DNA of 64,000 nucleotides from Photobacterium sp. SKA34 (lineage in GTDB: Bacteria; Pseudomonadota; Gammaproteobacteria; Enterobacterales; Vibrionaceae): contig NZ_CH724145.1 in NCBI RefSeq assembly GCF_000153325.1, forward strand, positions 177,556 through 241,555. Reading direction: 5' to 3'. Made by a program: the position numbers and the translations under genes. Positions 49,579 to 59,571 of this stretch are shown here, one piece after another (within the stretch, counting starts at the first letter, position 1; every line of letters starts with the position of its first letter). The notes under the pieces are model-generated. The model worked only from the letters and a program-made list of their open reading frames with translations. It did not search any database and was not told the origin of the DNA.

Positions 49579-49626
49579 TTATTTAGAGTGATGAGTGGTA
49601 AACTTGTTATTCACACCGATTTGTGT

Positions 49627-49718
49627 GGTGAGGTGGCCGAGAGGCTGAAGGCGCTCCCCTGCTAAGGGAGTATACGGTTTATCCCGTATCGAGGGTTCGA
49701 ATCCCTCCTTCACCGCCA
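49627..49718 (+). tRNA. tRNA-Ser (GCT), copy 3
   Basis: Identical by eye to the other two serine copies. Last serine gene of the cluster. Confidence 0.97.
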
Positions 49719-49820
49719 TTTATTTTGCTTTCGTCAACGATTATCGCAAGGTAAGGTTTGTCGAATGCATTATATCCTTTTATAGCTAAAAGCAATATCT
49801 TTCCTAAAAGAAAGAACAGT

Positions 49821-49897
49821 GCGCGCGTAGCTCAGCTGGATAGAGTACCTGGCTACGAACCAGGCGGTCGGAGGTTCGAATCCTCCCGCGCGCACCA
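49821..49897 (+). tRNA. tRNA-Arg (ACG), copy 3
   Basis: Identical by eye to copy 1. It is the first member of the 127-bp tandem array. Confidence 0.97.
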
Positions 49898-49947
49898 TTA
49901 TTAAAAGTGATGAGCCTTAATGCTTGTTACTGTTACACCGATTTAGT

Positions 49948-50024
49948 GCGCGCGTAGCTCAGCTGGATAGAGTACCTGGCTACGAACCAGGCGGTCGGAG
50001 GTTCGAATCCTCCCGCGCGCACCA
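49948..50024 (+). tRNA. tRNA-Arg (ACG), copy 4
   Basis: Identical by eye to copy 1; second unit of the 127-bp array. Confidence 0.97.
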
Positions 50025-50074
50025 TTATTAAAAGTGATGAGCCTTAATGCTTGTTACTGTTACACCGATTTAGT

Positions 50075-50151
50075 GCGCGCGTAGCTCAGCTGGATAGAGT
50101 ACCTGGCTACGAACCAGGCGGTCGGAGGTTCGAATCCTCCCGCGCGCACCA
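50075..50151 (+). tRNA. tRNA-Arg (ACG), copy 5
   Basis: Identical by eye to copy 1; third unit of the 127-bp array. Confidence 0.97.
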
Positions 50152-50201
50152 TTATTAAAAGTGATAAGCCTTAATGCTTGTTACTGTTACACCGATTTAG
50201 T

Positions 50202-50278
50202 GCGCGCGTAGCTCAGCTGGATAGAGTACCTGGCTACGAACCAGGCGGTCGGAGGTTCGAATCCTCCCGCGCGCACCA
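50202..50278 (+). tRNA. tRNA-Arg (ACG), copy 6
   Basis: Identical by eye to copy 1; fourth unit of the 127-bp array. Confidence 0.97.
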
Positions 50279-50328
50279 TTATTAAAAGTTATGAGCCTTA
50301 ATGCTTGTTACTGTTACACCGATTTAGT

Positions 50329-50405
50329 GCGCGCGTAGCTCAGCTGGATAGAGTACCTGGCTACGAACCAGGCGGTCGGAGGTTCGAATCCTCCCGCGCG
50401 CACCA
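50329..50405 (+). tRNA. tRNA-Arg (ACG), copy 7
   Basis: Identical by eye to copy 1; fifth unit of the 127-bp array. Confidence 0.97.
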
Positions 50406-50455
50406 TTATTAAAAGTGATGAGCCTTAATGTTTGTTACTGTTACACCGATTTAGT

Positions 50456-50532
50456 GCGCGCGTAGCTCAGCTGGATAGAGTACCTGGCTACGAACCAGGC
50501 GGTCGGAGGTTCGAATCCTCCCGCGCGCACCA
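50456..50532 (+). tRNA. tRNA-Arg (ACG), copy 8
   Basis: Identical by eye to copy 1; final gene, followed by the cluster terminator. Confidence 0.97.
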
Positions 50533-50540
50533 TCATTTAG

Positions 50541-50565
50541 AGCCCAGCTTTTGCTGGGCTTTTTT
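50541..50565 (+). terminator. tRNA cluster terminator
   Basis: AGCCCAGC (50541-50548) and GCTGGGCT (50553-50560) with a TTTT loop, followed by a T-run. No other terminator-like hairpin was noticed between the tRNA genes, so the eleven genes probably form one transcript. Confidence 0.94.
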
Positions 50566-50964
50566 GTATCTTTTTTTGATTTCTAAGCATCGCTAAGTTT
50601 TTATATCATTATTGTGAATAAGTTATAATGGTTTTATTTATTTAGTGTCAAGAAGGGTACCTAAGAGCTTATTTGATACGATAAATCCTCTTTTTTAGAA
50701 AAATATTATCCCCTCAAGATATATATTAAATCTTTTTTTTTACTATATTTCAGTGTCTTGCTTCTCTATATTAGATTTTTGTGTATTTGAATTTATATTG
50801 TGGCTACATGTGATGAAATATTGCAATTAAGGCTGATAAATATGCTTTATTTGAGTGAAAATTGGATAGATGTTGCAAAAACAACCAATTTTTGTAAATC
50901 AGTTTGACTTGTTTTTAATTGTCGTGATAATCGTTAACACTACGGTTACAACTAGAAGGAACTT
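50566..50964. other. 399-bp AT-rich intergenic region upstream of oadG
   Basis: No protein gene seen. Elements: a TATAAT (50624-50629) with a poor -35; a stem AAGAG (50663-50667) / CTCTT (50688-50692) with an inner ATTT/AAAT pairing followed by six T; poly-T tracts; and the oad promoter. The first two could bracket a short untranslated transcript. Confidence 0.55.
50904..50931 (+). promoter_or_regulatory. probable oadGAB promoter
   Basis: TTGACT (50904-50909) and GATAAT (50926-50931) at 16-bp spacing, about 33 bp before oadG. Confidence 0.6.
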
Positions 50965-51222
50965 ATGATGACTGATTTGGGAGATACGCTGTGGCAAGCA
51001 GCGGTAATTATGGCAACAGGAATGGTTGTTGTATTTGTCTTTCTATCAATCCTTATTTTTTTGGTGAAATTGTTGGCAAAACTTGCGCCAGCAGAGCCAA
51101 TTGAAGCCCCTCAAACTGCTAAACCGGCAGTGACCCCAAATCAAAACGGTATTAAACCCGATGTGATTGCAGCGATCTCAGTCGCTGTGCATCAGTATCG
51201 CCAAGCGAAGAGCTCGAGCTGA
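50965..51222 (+). CDS. oadG: oxaloacetate decarboxylase gamma chain
   Basis: Small subunit that anchors the Na+-pumping oxaloacetate decarboxylase and helps join alpha to beta. 85 residues: one membrane helix (about 12-38, AAVIMATGMVVVFVFLSIL), a Pro/Ala-rich linker, and a C-terminal segment PDVIAAISVAVHQYR that contacts the alpha chain. AAGGA precedes two adjacent ATGs (50965, 50968). First gene of the gamma-alpha-beta operon. Confidence 0.95.
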   Translation: MMTDLGDTLWQAAVIMATGMVVVFVFLSILIFLVKLLAKLAPAEPIEAPQTAKPAVTPNQNGIKPDVIAAISVAVHQYRQAKSSS

Positions 51223-51283
51223 TATTTCCAACTAATAAATAGTTTTGATTTTAGGACACTTATTCTTACAAGGAGTTTTGAAC

Positions 51284-53065
51284 ATGTCCAAGCCTCTAGC
51301 TATCACTGATGTGGTATTGCGTGATGCACACCAATCTTTATTTGCTACCCGTCTTCGCCTTGAAGATATGTTGCCAATTGCGGCTCAACTTGATGATGTG
51401 GGTTATTGGTCGTTAGAAACATGGGGCGGCGCTACTTTTGATTCATGCATTCGTTATCTTGGTGAAGATCCTTGGGAGCGTCTACGTGCATTAAAGCAAG
51501 TGATGCCAAAAACACCGATGCAGATGTTACTTCGTGGACAGAATTTACTAGGCTATCGTCATTATGGTGATGATGTTGTTGAGAAATTTGTTGAACGTGC
51601 ACATGCAAATGGTATGGATGTTTTCCGTATTTTTGATGCAATGAATGATGTGCGTAATTTTGAAAAAGCCGTAAAGTCGACGATTGATGTAGGTGCCCAT
51701 GCACAAGGTACTATTTCTTACACAACAAGTCCGGTTCATACCTTAGATACATGGACCGATCTTGCTAAGCGTTTAGAAGATCTTGGCTGTCACTCTATTT
51801 GTATTAAGGATATGGCGGGGTTACTGAAACCTTATGAAGCCGAAGAGCTGATCAAACGTATTAAAGCATCATGTGATATTCCATTGGCCTTGCACTGCCA
51901 TGCAACAACGGGCCTTTCAACAGCAACCGCTGTGAAGGCAGTAGAAGCTGGACTCGATATTCTAGATACGTCTATTTCTTCAATGAGCCAAACTTACGGC
52001 CACACACCAACAGAAACCGTAGTCGCAATGCTCCAAGGTACAGGTCGTGATACGAACTTAGATCTTGAAAAGTTCGCGCCTATTGCTAGCTATTTCCGAG
52101 ATGTTCGTAAGAAATACGCGAAATTTGAAGGCAGCTTAAAAGGTGTTGATGCACGTATTCTATTAGCGCAAGTGCCTGGTGGCATGCTGACCAACATGGA
52201 AAGTCAGTTAAAAGAGCAAGGAGCAGCCGATCGTTTTGATGAAGTATTAGAAGAAATTCCACGTGTACGTGAAGATCTTGGTTTTATTCCATTAGTTACG
52301 CCAACATCACAAATTGTAGGTACTCAGGCTGTATTAAACGTACTTACGTGTGAGCGTTATAAGAGTATCAGTAAAGAAACGGCGGGTATTCTAAAAGGTG
52401 AATATGGCGCAGCGCCAGCGGCTGTAAATAGTGATCTTCAAGCGAAAGTACTTGAGGGTGCTGAGCCTATTACTTGTCGTCCAGCTGATTTAATTGATGA
52501 TGAGTTAGCTATCTTAACTGATGATCTCGTCGCAAAAGCAAAAGCTGAGGGTATTACGTTAGCTGATCAACAAGTTGATGATGTATTAACTTACGCATTA
52601 TTCCCACAAGTTGGGCTTAACTTCCTTAAAAACCGTAACAACTCAGATGCTTTTGAGCCAACACCTACGGGGGAAGAGCTTGTTGTAGCAGCACCTGCTG
52701 CTAAATCGGCAGCTGAGGTTGAAAGCTATAGCGTACGTGTAAACGGTCAGGTTTATAACGTTGAAGTAGCAGAGGGTGGTGAACTTTCTTCTGTGGAAGT
52801 GGTACAACAGACAGCATCAGCGCCTGTTGCTGCGTCTACGGCAAGTGCTGCTGCAGAGGCGGTAGGAGCACCGCTAGCGGGTAACATCTTTAAGATCAAC
52901 GTTCAGCCGGGTCACCAAGTAACAGAAGGTGATGTTCTTGTGATCTTAGAAGCGATGAAGATGGAAACAGAGGTACGTGCAGCACGTAGTGGTGTCGTTG
53001 ACCAACTACATGTTAAAGAAGGTGACTCTGTGACTGTTGGATCGCCAATCGTTAGCCTGGCATAA
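51284..53065 (+). CDS. oadA: oxaloacetate decarboxylase alpha chain (biotin carboxyltransferase)
   Basis: Transfers the carboxyl group of oxaloacetate to biotin, leaving pyruvate; the beta chain then uses decarboxylation to pump Na+. From the ATG at 51284 (AAGGAG at 51270-51275) the product is 593 residues; the longer frame from 51245 has a TTG start without a ribosome binding site. N-terminal carboxyltransferase barrel begins [18 protein letters not shown], with [18 protein letters not shown]; the C-terminal biotinyl domain carries the biotin lysine in EAMKMETEV after an Ala-rich linker. Confidence 0.98.
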   Translation: MSKPLAITDVVLRDAHQSLFATRLRLEDMLPIAAQLDDVGYWSLETWGGATFDSCIRYLGEDPWERLRALKQVMPKTPMQMLLRGQNLLGYRHYGDDVVEKFVERAHANGMDVFRIFDAMNDVRNFEKAVKSTIDVGAHAQGTISYTTSPVHTLDTWTDLAKRLEDLGCHSICIKDMAGLLKPYEAEELIKRIKASCDIPLALHCHATTGLSTATAVKAVEAGLDILDTSISSMSQTYGHTPTETVVAMLQGTGRDTNLDLEKFAPIASYFRDVRKKYAKFEGSLKGVDARILLAQVPGGMLTNMESQLKEQGAADRFDEVLEEIPRVREDLGFIPLVTPTSQIVGTQAVLNVLTCERYKSISKETAGILKGEYGAAPAAVNSDLQAKVLEGAEPITCRPADLIDDELAILTDDLVAKAKAEGITLADQQVDDVLTYALFPQVGLNFLKNRNNSDAFEPTPTGEELVVAAPAAKSAAEVESYSVRVNGQVYNVEVAEGGELSSVEVVQQTASAPVAASTASAAAEAVGAPLAGNIFKINVQPGHQVTEGDVLVILEAMKMETEVRAARSGVVDQLHVKEGDSVTVGSPIVSLA

Positions 53066-53074
53066 GAGGTAACC

Positions 53075-54211
53075 ATGGAAGGTTTATTAAAACTCTGGGC
53101 CGAAACAGGGATCGCGAACTTCGAGTTTGGTCAGATCGTGATGATCATCGTTGGGTGTGGTCTACTGTTTTTGGCTATTCGTAAGGGCTTTGAGCCGTTA
53201 TTGCTATTGCCGATGGGATTTGGTGCCATTCTTGCCAATATCCCTAATGCTGGTTTCACCGATCCAGGTGGTCTGCTGTACTACATCTATTATGTGGGGA
53301 TTGAAACGGGAATTTTTCCATTGCTGATCTTTATGGGTGTTGGGGCCATGACTGATTTTGGTGCCTTGATTGCTAACCCTAAAACTCTGTTATTAGGTGC
53401 GGCGGCGCAGTTTGGTATTTTCTTTACCTTGTTTGGTGCAATTGTACTGAATGTTATACCGGGTATGGAATTTACGCTCGCTGATGCGTCATCAATCGCT
53501 ATCATTGGTGGTGCGGATGGTCCTACCGCTATTTTCCTTGCAAGCCGTTTATCACCAGATCTTTTAGGTGCAATTGCGGTTGCGGCATATAGCTATATGG
53601 CTCTTGTTCCGATTATCCAGCCACCGATCATGAAAGCATTAACAACACCTGAAGAACGTCAAATTCAGATGCAACAGCTTCGTCATGTGACGAAGATGGA
53701 AAAAGTATTGTTCCCATTAGCGGTGTTGCTAATGACAATCTTGTTCCTACCATCAGCAACCCCACTTGTTGGTATGTTCTGTTTAGGTAACTTAATGCGT
53801 GAATCTGGTGTGGTTGATCGTCTGTCAAATACAGTACAGAACGAGCTTATTAACATTGTGACTATCATGCTTGGTTTAGGTGTTGGTTCAAAACTTGAAG
53901 CTGCGACATTCCTACAAATCGAAACATTAGGTATTTTGGTGCTTGGTGCGGTTGCATTTAGTGTTGGTACTGGTGGTGGTGTATTAATGGCAAAAGCGCT
54001 TAACCGCTTTAGTAAAGAGCCAATTAACCCATTAATTGGTGCTGCAGGTGTATCTGCTGTTCCTATGGCTGCACGTGTGGTGAATAAGGTGGGTTTAGAG
54101 TCAAACCCTCAAAACTTCTTATTGATGCATGCAATGGGACCAAACGTAGCTGGTGTATTGGGCTCTGCTGTTGCTGCTGGTATCTTGTTAGCATTGGTGG
54201 GTGGAAGTTAA
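53075..54211 (+). CDS. oadB: oxaloacetate decarboxylase beta chain (Na+ pump)
   Basis: Integral membrane subunit that decarboxylates carboxybiotin and exports Na+. 378 residues with about nine membrane helices. The conserved motif [15 protein letters not shown] contains the essential aspartate of the family; a second conserved stretch is [15 protein letters not shown]. The length matches the shorter beta chains of vibrio oad-2 type operons. Followed by a strong terminator. Confidence 0.97.
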   Translation: MEGLLKLWAETGIANFEFGQIVMIIVGCGLLFLAIRKGFEPLLLLPMGFGAILANIPNAGFTDPGGLLYYIYYVGIETGIFPLLIFMGVGAMTDFGALIANPKTLLLGAAAQFGIFFTLFGAIVLNVIPGMEFTLADASSIAIIGGADGPTAIFLASRLSPDLLGAIAVAAYSYMALVPIIQPPIMKALTTPEERQIQMQQLRHVTKMEKVLFPLAVLLMTILFLPSATPLVGMFCLGNLMRESGVVDRLSNTVQNELINIVTIMLGLGVGSKLEAATFLQIETLGILVLGAVAFSVGTGGGVLMAKALNRFSKEPINPLIGAAGVSAVPMAARVVNKVGLESNPQNFLLMHAMGPNVAGVLGSAVAAGILLALVGGS

Positions 54212-54234
54212 GGTATTTCTTTCACTATCTAGTT

Positions 54235-54263
54235 AAAAAGGCAGCGTTTCGCTGCCTTTTTTT
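54235..54263 (+). terminator. oadGAB terminator
   Basis: AAAGGCAGCG / CGCTGCCTTT arms (54237-54246, 54250-54259) with a TTT loop, then more T. Confidence 0.93.
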
Positions 54264-54343
54264 ATTTAATGACAATATAAAAATATTGTTCAGTTATCGC
54301 TTCAAATGGCACACTTTGCCTTCCTAATAAAAAGGCGACAGAC

Positions 54344-54790
54344 ATGACTGATTTATTTACCGGTGATACGGGCTTATGGGTTCTATTTGCGACCGGATTT
54401 CTTAGTGCCACATTGTTACCCGGTGGATCTGAAGCGAATCTTATCGCTGCTGTAAAATTAGGGGATAACCCGATATGGCAAATAATCGCAGTCGTTGCGA
54501 TAGGTAATACCTTAGGTGGATTAACTAATTATTGGTTAGGACTTTTACTACCAGATAAAACTTCAGAGCAAAAACAGAGTCATAAAGCGTTATTGTGGCT
54601 AAAAAAATATGGCTACTGGAGTTTGCTACTTAGCTGGATGCCAATTATTGGTGATCCCTTATGTTTAGCGGCAGGCTGGCTACGGATGCGATTTTGGTGG
54701 TGTGCAGTTGTCATTTTAATTGGCAAAACATTACGTTATATCGTATTAGCCGCAATCGTATTGGGACTTTTCCCATCATTATCGTTTTAA
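54344..54790 (+). CDS. YqaA-family inner-membrane protein (DedA/SNARE-associated type)
   Basis: 148 residues and four or so hydrophobic segments (about 10-30, 40-65, 90-110, 120-145). The GNTLGGLTNYWLG stretch and WMPIIGDPLCLAAGWLRM are typical of YqaA, a small relative of the DedA family whose members are proposed flippases for lipid carriers. The exact function of YqaA is not known. The stop is 11 bp from the GTG start of the M16 lipoprotein gene, so the two are likely co-transcribed. Confidence 0.85.
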   Translation: MTDLFTGDTGLWVLFATGFLSATLLPGGSEANLIAAVKLGDNPIWQIIAVVAIGNTLGGLTNYWLGLLLPDKTSEQKQSHKALLWLKKYGYWSLLLSWMPIIGDPLCLAAGWLRMRFWWCAVVILIGKTLRYIVLAAIVLGLFPSLSF

Positions 54791-54801
54791 GGAACTCGAG
54801 C

Positions 54802-57651
54802 GTGAAAAAATGGATCCTGGGTGCAGCCGTAGTGTCATTGACAGGTTGTACTCAATTTACTGAACAGCAGACCACCCAAGTGTTACCCAAAGGGGTAACG
54901 TTTATTGAGCAAGTTAAAGCGGTACAAGGGAAAGCTGTGATTCCTTATAGCAAATACCGTTTGGCTAATGGGTTGACTGTTATTTTATCGCCGGATCACT
55001 CTGATCCGTTAGTGAATGTGGATGTGACTTACCATGTGGGCTCTGCGCGAGAGCAACAAGGTAAATCAGGCTTTGCCCACTTCTTTGAGCATATGATGTT
55101 TCAAGGCTCTAAGCATGTTGGTGATCAACAGCATTTTAAATTGATTACAGAAGCTGGCGGTAATTTAAATGGTAGTACTAACCGTGATCGCACGAATTAC
55201 TTTGAAACAGTCCCAGCGAATCAATTAGAGAAAGCCTTATGGCTTGAGTCAGATCGTATGGGTTTTTTACTGGATGCGGTTTCACAGCGTAAGTTTGAAA
55301 TTCAGCGAGATACGGTGAAAAATGAACGTGCACAAAACTTTGAAAACCGCCCGTATGGTTTAATTTATGAAAAAATGGCGGAAGCGTTATACCCTCGTAG
55401 TCATCCGTATTCATGGCAAACCATTGGTTATGTTGAAGATTTAGATCGTGTTGATGTCAACGATCTTAAAGCCTTTTTCCTTCGTTGGTATGGACCAAAT
55501 AATGCGACGTTAACTATTGGTGGCGATATTAATAAAGCGCAAACACTGGAGTGGGTAAATAAGTATTTTGGCTCTATTCCGCGCGGCCCTGAAGCAAAGG
55601 ATGCACCTAAGCAACCAGTGACGTTACCTTCTGAACGTTACATTACGCTACAAGATAATATTAAGCAGCCTATGTTAATGATGGGCTGGCCGACAGCGTA
55701 TTTAGGCGCCGAGCAACAACCCTCACTGGATATGTTAGGGCAAGTGATAGGGAGTGGCACGAATAGCTTACTTCATCAAAGATTGGTGAAGACAGGTAAA
55801 GCCGTTGATGCAGGGGCATTCCAAGACTGTGCGGAATTGGCGTGTACTATGTATGTGTATGCGATGGCACCGAGTGGCGATAAAGGCCATTTAGATGAAT
55901 TGCGTAAAGACGTTATGTCGATCATTAATGGCATCGATAAGCAAGGGATTAATAAAGCCCAACTGGATGAAATAAAAGGCTCGGTTGAGGCGAGTGCTAT
56001 TTATGGTTTACAAAGTGTCAGCGGTAAGGTGTCACAACTTGCGGCTTATCAGACTTTCTTTGGTAACCCTAATTATATCTCAACGGATTTAGCGAACATT
56101 GATAAGGTGAATACGCAAAGCGTAATGCGTGCGTATAACCAGTATATTTATCAACATCCAAGTGTCACGCTCAGTGTTGTGCCGCATGGTGAATTACAGC
56201 TTCAAGCGGCGAAACCCAATTATGCGCCAGCGCCACGTGTGTTGCCTAAAAATACCAAGATCAAAGATCAAGATTTAGCTTACCGCACGGTTAAAGATAA
56301 TTTTGATCGTTCAGTGATGCCAAAGGCTTCAAAGCCAGTGAAAGCCGTCATGCCCACACTGTATGAGTTCAGCCTCGAGAATGGGATCAAAGTGGTTGGT
56401 ACCCAGTATCAAGAAACCCCAACGATCAGTTTGCAGTTAACTGTACCTGCAGGGCGTCGTTTAGATCCGGCAAGTAAAGAAGGTTTAGCTGAGCTTACAG
56501 CTACGATGATGAATGAAGGCTCTGAGAAATATACCGCAGAGCAAATGGCATCTAAGTTAGATACTCTTGGCAGTAATATTTCAGTACAGGCTGGATTATA
56601 TGGCACCACGATTTCACTCAGTACGCTAACTAAGAACTTACCTGAAACGATGGCGTTATTAGAGCAACGTCTTTTCCATCCCGCCTTTAAAGAAAGTGAT
56701 TTTAAGCGCCTTAAAAAGCAGATGATTGAAGGTATTGTTTATGAGCATCAAAGTCCGGATTGGTTAGCGGGGCAAGCAACACGAGAAGTCTTATTTAAAG
56801 GTACTGTGTTTGGGAGTCCAACGGATGGTACCAAGCAAACGTTGAGCAATATTACCCTGCAAGATGTGAAAGACTTCTATCATCGTTATTATACTCCTAA
56901 CAGTGCTGATGCAGTAGTGGTGGGGGATATAACACAAGCGAAACTAGTACAAGCGTTAGCACCTATCGGGCAATGGCAAGGAGAACCTGCGCCAAGTATC
57001 GCACCACAAAAATTACCTGTGTTGAAGCAACAAGCAATATGGTTGGTAAATAAAGCGGACGCACCGCAAACCGTAATCCGTTTAGTGCGTCATGGAATGC
57101 CATTTGATGCCGCAGGTGAGCTTTTTAAAACTCAATTGGCTAACTTTAATTTAGCGGGTAACTTTAATAGCCGTATCAACATGAATCTACGTGAAGATAA
57201 AGGCTTTACTTATGGCGCAGGGGGCTATTTTAGTGGTGGAAAAGAAGTGGGTGTAGGGGTTTATTATGCTCAAGTTAGAGCTGATGCCTCGGTTGCATCT
57301 ATAAAAGAGTTTCTCGCCGAGTTGAAGAAAATGAGTACATTAGGGGTAACCGATAAAGAGGTTAACTTTATGCGTTTAGCTGTGGGGCAAAAAGATGCCT
57401 TGAGTTATGAGACGCCAAGTCAAAAAGCATCCTTGTTAGGTAATATATTAACTTATGATTTACCAAAAGATTTTGTCGCTCAGCGAAACCAGATTGTCGA
57501 TACGATTACTAAAACGACCATGGATAACTTAGCTCAGAAATGGTTTAACCCAAAAGATTATCAAATTATTGTGGTGGGTGATGCGAAGACATTGGAGCCA
57601 CAATTGAAGGTATTAGGCTTACCTATTCATCTACTTACATTAACCAAGTAA
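54802..57651 (+). CDS. M16-family zinc metallopeptidase, predicted lipoprotein
   Basis: Two tandem insulinase-type domains in one chain (949 residues). The start is the GTG at 54802 with AAGGA upstream; it yields a lipoprotein signal (VKKWILGAAVVSLTGC, lipid-modified Cys16). The first domain holds the inverted zinc motif HFFEH (His93, Glu96, His97) and downstream glutamate near RDTVKNERAQN. The second M16 domain begins around residue 510 and lacks the motif, being the structural partner. Such enzymes degrade peptides in the periplasm; pitrilysin-like or PqqL-like, but the substrate is unknown. The upstream frame to 54661 is inside yqaA and rejected. Confidence 0.9.
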   Translation: MKKWILGAAVVSLTGCTQFTEQQTTQVLPKGVTFIEQVKAVQGKAVIPYSKYRLANGLTVILSPDHSDPLVNVDVTYHVGSAREQQGKSGFAHFFEHMMFQGSKHVGDQQHFKLITEAGGNLNGSTNRDRTNYFETVPANQLEKALWLESDRMGFLLDAVSQRKFEIQRDTVKNERAQNFENRPYGLIYEKMAEALYPRSHPYSWQTIGYVEDLDRVDVNDLKAFFLRWYGPNNATLTIGGDINKAQTLEWVNKYFGSIPRGPEAKDAPKQPVTLPSERYITLQDNIKQPMLMMGWPTAYLGAEQQPSLDMLGQVIGSGTNSLLHQRLVKTGKAVDAGAFQDCAELACTMYVYAMAPSGDKGHLDELRKDVMSIINGIDKQGINKAQLDEIKGSVEASAIYGLQSVSGKVSQLAAYQTFFGNPNYISTDLANIDKVNTQSVMRAYNQYIYQHPSVTLSVVPHGELQLQAAKPNYAPAPRVLPKNTKIKDQDLAYRTVKDNFDRSVMPKASKPVKAVMPTLYEFSLENGIKVVGTQYQETPTISLQLTVPAGRRLDPASKEGLAELTATMMNEGSEKYTAEQMASKLDTLGSNISVQAGLYGTTISLSTLTKNLPETMALLEQRLFHPAFKESDFKRLKKQMIEGIVYEHQSPDWLAGQATREVLFKGTVFGSPTDGTKQTLSNITLQDVKDFYHRYYTPNSADAVVVGDITQAKLVQALAPIGQWQGEPAPSIAPQKLPVLKQQAIWLVNKADAPQTVIRLVRHGMPFDAAGELFKTQLANFNLAGNFNSRINMNLREDKGFTYGAGGYFSGGKEVGVGVYYAQVRADASVASIKEFLAELKKMSTLGVTDKEVNFMRLAVGQKDALSYETPSQKASLLGNILTYDLPKDFVAQRNQIVDTITKTTMDNLAQKWFNPKDYQIIVVGDAKTLEPQLKVLGLPIHLLTLTK

Positions 57652-57660
57652 TTGGGTATT

Positions 57661-57695
57661 CAGTAACAACTAGCACTGAGTGCTAGTTGTTACTG
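57661..57695. repeat. long perfect hairpin downstream of the M16 gene
   Basis: CAGTAACAACTAGCAC (57661-57676) and GTGCTAGTTGTTACTG (57680-57695) are 16-bp perfect arms with a TGA loop. No T-run follows; it may be an mRNA-stabilising or Rho-assisted end, or a repeat element. Confidence 0.7.
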
Positions 57696-57801
57696 CTTAG
57701 TAAAAGTCTTTCGCAAGTTTTGCTGATATAAATGATGGTAATCAGATTCAATAATGATTACTCTATTTCCCTTAAATTAGATTAAAACGAGAATAACCTT
57801 G

Positions 57802-59376
57802 ATGGATTTTTCACAGAGGTTACAGCAGCTTTCTACTCATGCTGACGCACTAACCCAGTTTGGACGTGGACTTGAACGAGAGTCACTTCGCATTACTGAG
57901 GATAGGCATTTATCCCAAAAACCTCACCCTGTTGCATTAGGCTCCGCATTAACCAATAAGTGGATCACAACTGATTTTGCCGAATCATTGTTGGAATTTA
58001 TTATACCAGTATCAACCGACGTTGATCAGCTGTTATGGCAACTTGAAGATATCCATAAATTTTCCCTAAGCAAAATGGATGGTGAGCGTTTATGGCCAAT
58101 GTCGATGCCTTGTTTTGTTGACTCGCAAGATGATATTACCTTAGCGCAATATGGCTCTTCGAATACTGGGCGAATGAAAACGCTATACCGCGAAGGTTTA
58201 AAACATCGCTACGGTAGTGTGATGCAGATTATCTCCGGTGTTCATTTTAACTTCTCATTCTCTGATAGTTTTTGGGATGCCTTGTTTGGTGAGCAAATGC
58301 CTGAACAGCGCCAGGAATCGGTTTCTGATGCGTACTTTGGTTTGATCCGTAACTATTACCGTTTTGGTTGGTTAATTCCTTATTTATTTGGTGCGTCTCC
58401 TGCACTTTGTGGTTCTTTTATCAAAGACGACAAAGTGAAGGAATCATTTAGCAAAGTGGGCACCGGCACATATTACTTAGAGAAATCGACAGCATTACGT
58501 TTAAGTGACTTGGGGTATACCAATAATGCGCAAAGTGCATTAAAAATTGGCTTTAATAGTTTAGAGCAGTACCTCGATGGTTTAAATCAAGCGATTCATA
58601 CACCATCAGTAGATTTTGCTGAAATCGGCGTTGTCGTTGACGGCGAACGTCGTCAGTTAAATAGCAATGTTTTACAAATTGAAAATGAGCTGTATGCGCC
58701 AATTCGAGCTAAACGTGTAACGAAAAGTGGTGAAAAACCATCAGAAGCGCTTAAACGTGGTGGTGTTGAGTACATCGAAGTGCGTTCATTAGATGTGAAT
58801 CCATTTAGCCCGATTGGGATCAATGAAGATCAGGTACGTTTCCTTGATTTATTCCTAACATGGGCGGTATTAACACCGTCTGCTGATATGGATGATAGTG
58901 AGCTTGCTTGTTGGCGTGATAACTGGAATCGTGTTGTTATCGATGGTCGTAATCCAGAGTTGATGCTTAAGATTGGTTGTGCGGGTGAGCGTTTAAGCCT
59001 TCAAGATTGGGGCTCTCGTGTCTTTGCTGAGTTAGAGCAAGTAGCGAAAACCATTGATGAGCTAAACGGTAACACTCACTACCAACAAACATGTGAGCGT
59101 TTATTAGGTTGGATCTACCATCCTGAACGTACGCTATCAGCACAGTTACTTGAGCAAATCAAAATGGAACAAGGCATTGGTAATCTTGGCTATAAGTTAG
59201 CAGCGCAACATGCTGAGAACTTAAAAGCAAAAAAATTCCGTTTTTATGATGCCAATACATTTGAACAAGAAGTTCATAATTCAGTAGAAAAACAGCAACA
59301 GATCGAGCGTGATGATACAGTTTCATTTGATGATTATCTCGATAATTACTTTGCCGATATTCATGTTGGCTTGTAA
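57802..59376 (+). CDS. gshA: glutamate-cysteine ligase
   Basis: Rate-limiting first step of glutathione synthesis. 524 residues from the ATG at 57802 (a TTG one codon upstream is unlikely). Recognised by [18 protein letters not shown], the [12 protein letters not shown] substrate motif, the [19 protein letters not shown] core and the family length. Followed by a lytic transglycosylase lipoprotein and luxS, the order found in vibrios. Confidence 0.97.
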   Translation: MDFSQRLQQLSTHADALTQFGRGLERESLRITEDRHLSQKPHPVALGSALTNKWITTDFAESLLEFIIPVSTDVDQLLWQLEDIHKFSLSKMDGERLWPMSMPCFVDSQDDITLAQYGSSNTGRMKTLYREGLKHRYGSVMQIISGVHFNFSFSDSFWDALFGEQMPEQRQESVSDAYFGLIRNYYRFGWLIPYLFGASPALCGSFIKDDKVKESFSKVGTGTYYLEKSTALRLSDLGYTNNAQSALKIGFNSLEQYLDGLNQAIHTPSVDFAEIGVVVDGERRQLNSNVLQIENELYAPIRAKRVTKSGEKPSEALKRGGVEYIEVRSLDVNPFSPIGINEDQVRFLDLFLTWAVLTPSADMDDSELACWRDNWNRVVIDGRNPELMLKIGCAGERLSLQDWGSRVFAELEQVAKTIDELNGNTHYQQTCERLLGWIYHPERTLSAQLLEQIKMEQGIGNLGYKLAAQHAENLKAKKFRFYDANTFEQEVHNSVEKQQQIERDDTVSFDDYLDNYFADIHVGL

Positions 59377-59414
59377 AGAGTGACAACGAAAGAGTATCTT
59401 CTTTCAAACGAATA

Positions 59415-59448
59415 AAAGCTGGGGTCTGGATGGTTTCAGCTTATTATT
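59415..59448 (+). terminator. weak candidate terminator after gshA
   Basis: AAGCTG (59416-59421) and CAGCTT (59437-59442) can pair around a 15-base loop, followed by ATTATTTTT. Short stem and large loop make this tentative. Confidence 0.35.
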
Positions 59449-59571
59449 TTTAGTCTTTACTGATATATACATTTTACATGGATGATGAAATCTCTTCTTT
59501 AGCTACTGTTAACCTCCATCCCTATATAATGTATTACTTGATAAATGTCTTTAATGGAATGTGGGTGATAT

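Larger units (their letters stand above)
49821..50532 (+). repeat. 127-bp tandem repeat of tRNA-Arg plus spacer (six units, last without spacer)
   Basis: tRNA-Arg starts at 49821, 49948, 50075, 50202, 50329 and 50456, each 127 bp apart. Unit: 77-nt gene plus a 50-nt spacer. The spacers differ by single substitutions only: GTGATGAG appears as GTGATAAG and GTTATGAG, and TGCTTG as TGTTTG. Confidence 0.95.

Noticed and set aside
49821-50532. Regular 127-bp repeats as a possible CRISPR-like array
   Set aside because: The repeat is a complete tRNA-Arg gene and the spacers are nearly identical, the opposite of a CRISPR array.
54661-54801. Extended N-terminus of the M16 peptidase
   Set aside because: This part lies inside yqaA in another frame; the GTG at 54802 with AAGGA and a lipoprotein signal peptide is the better start.
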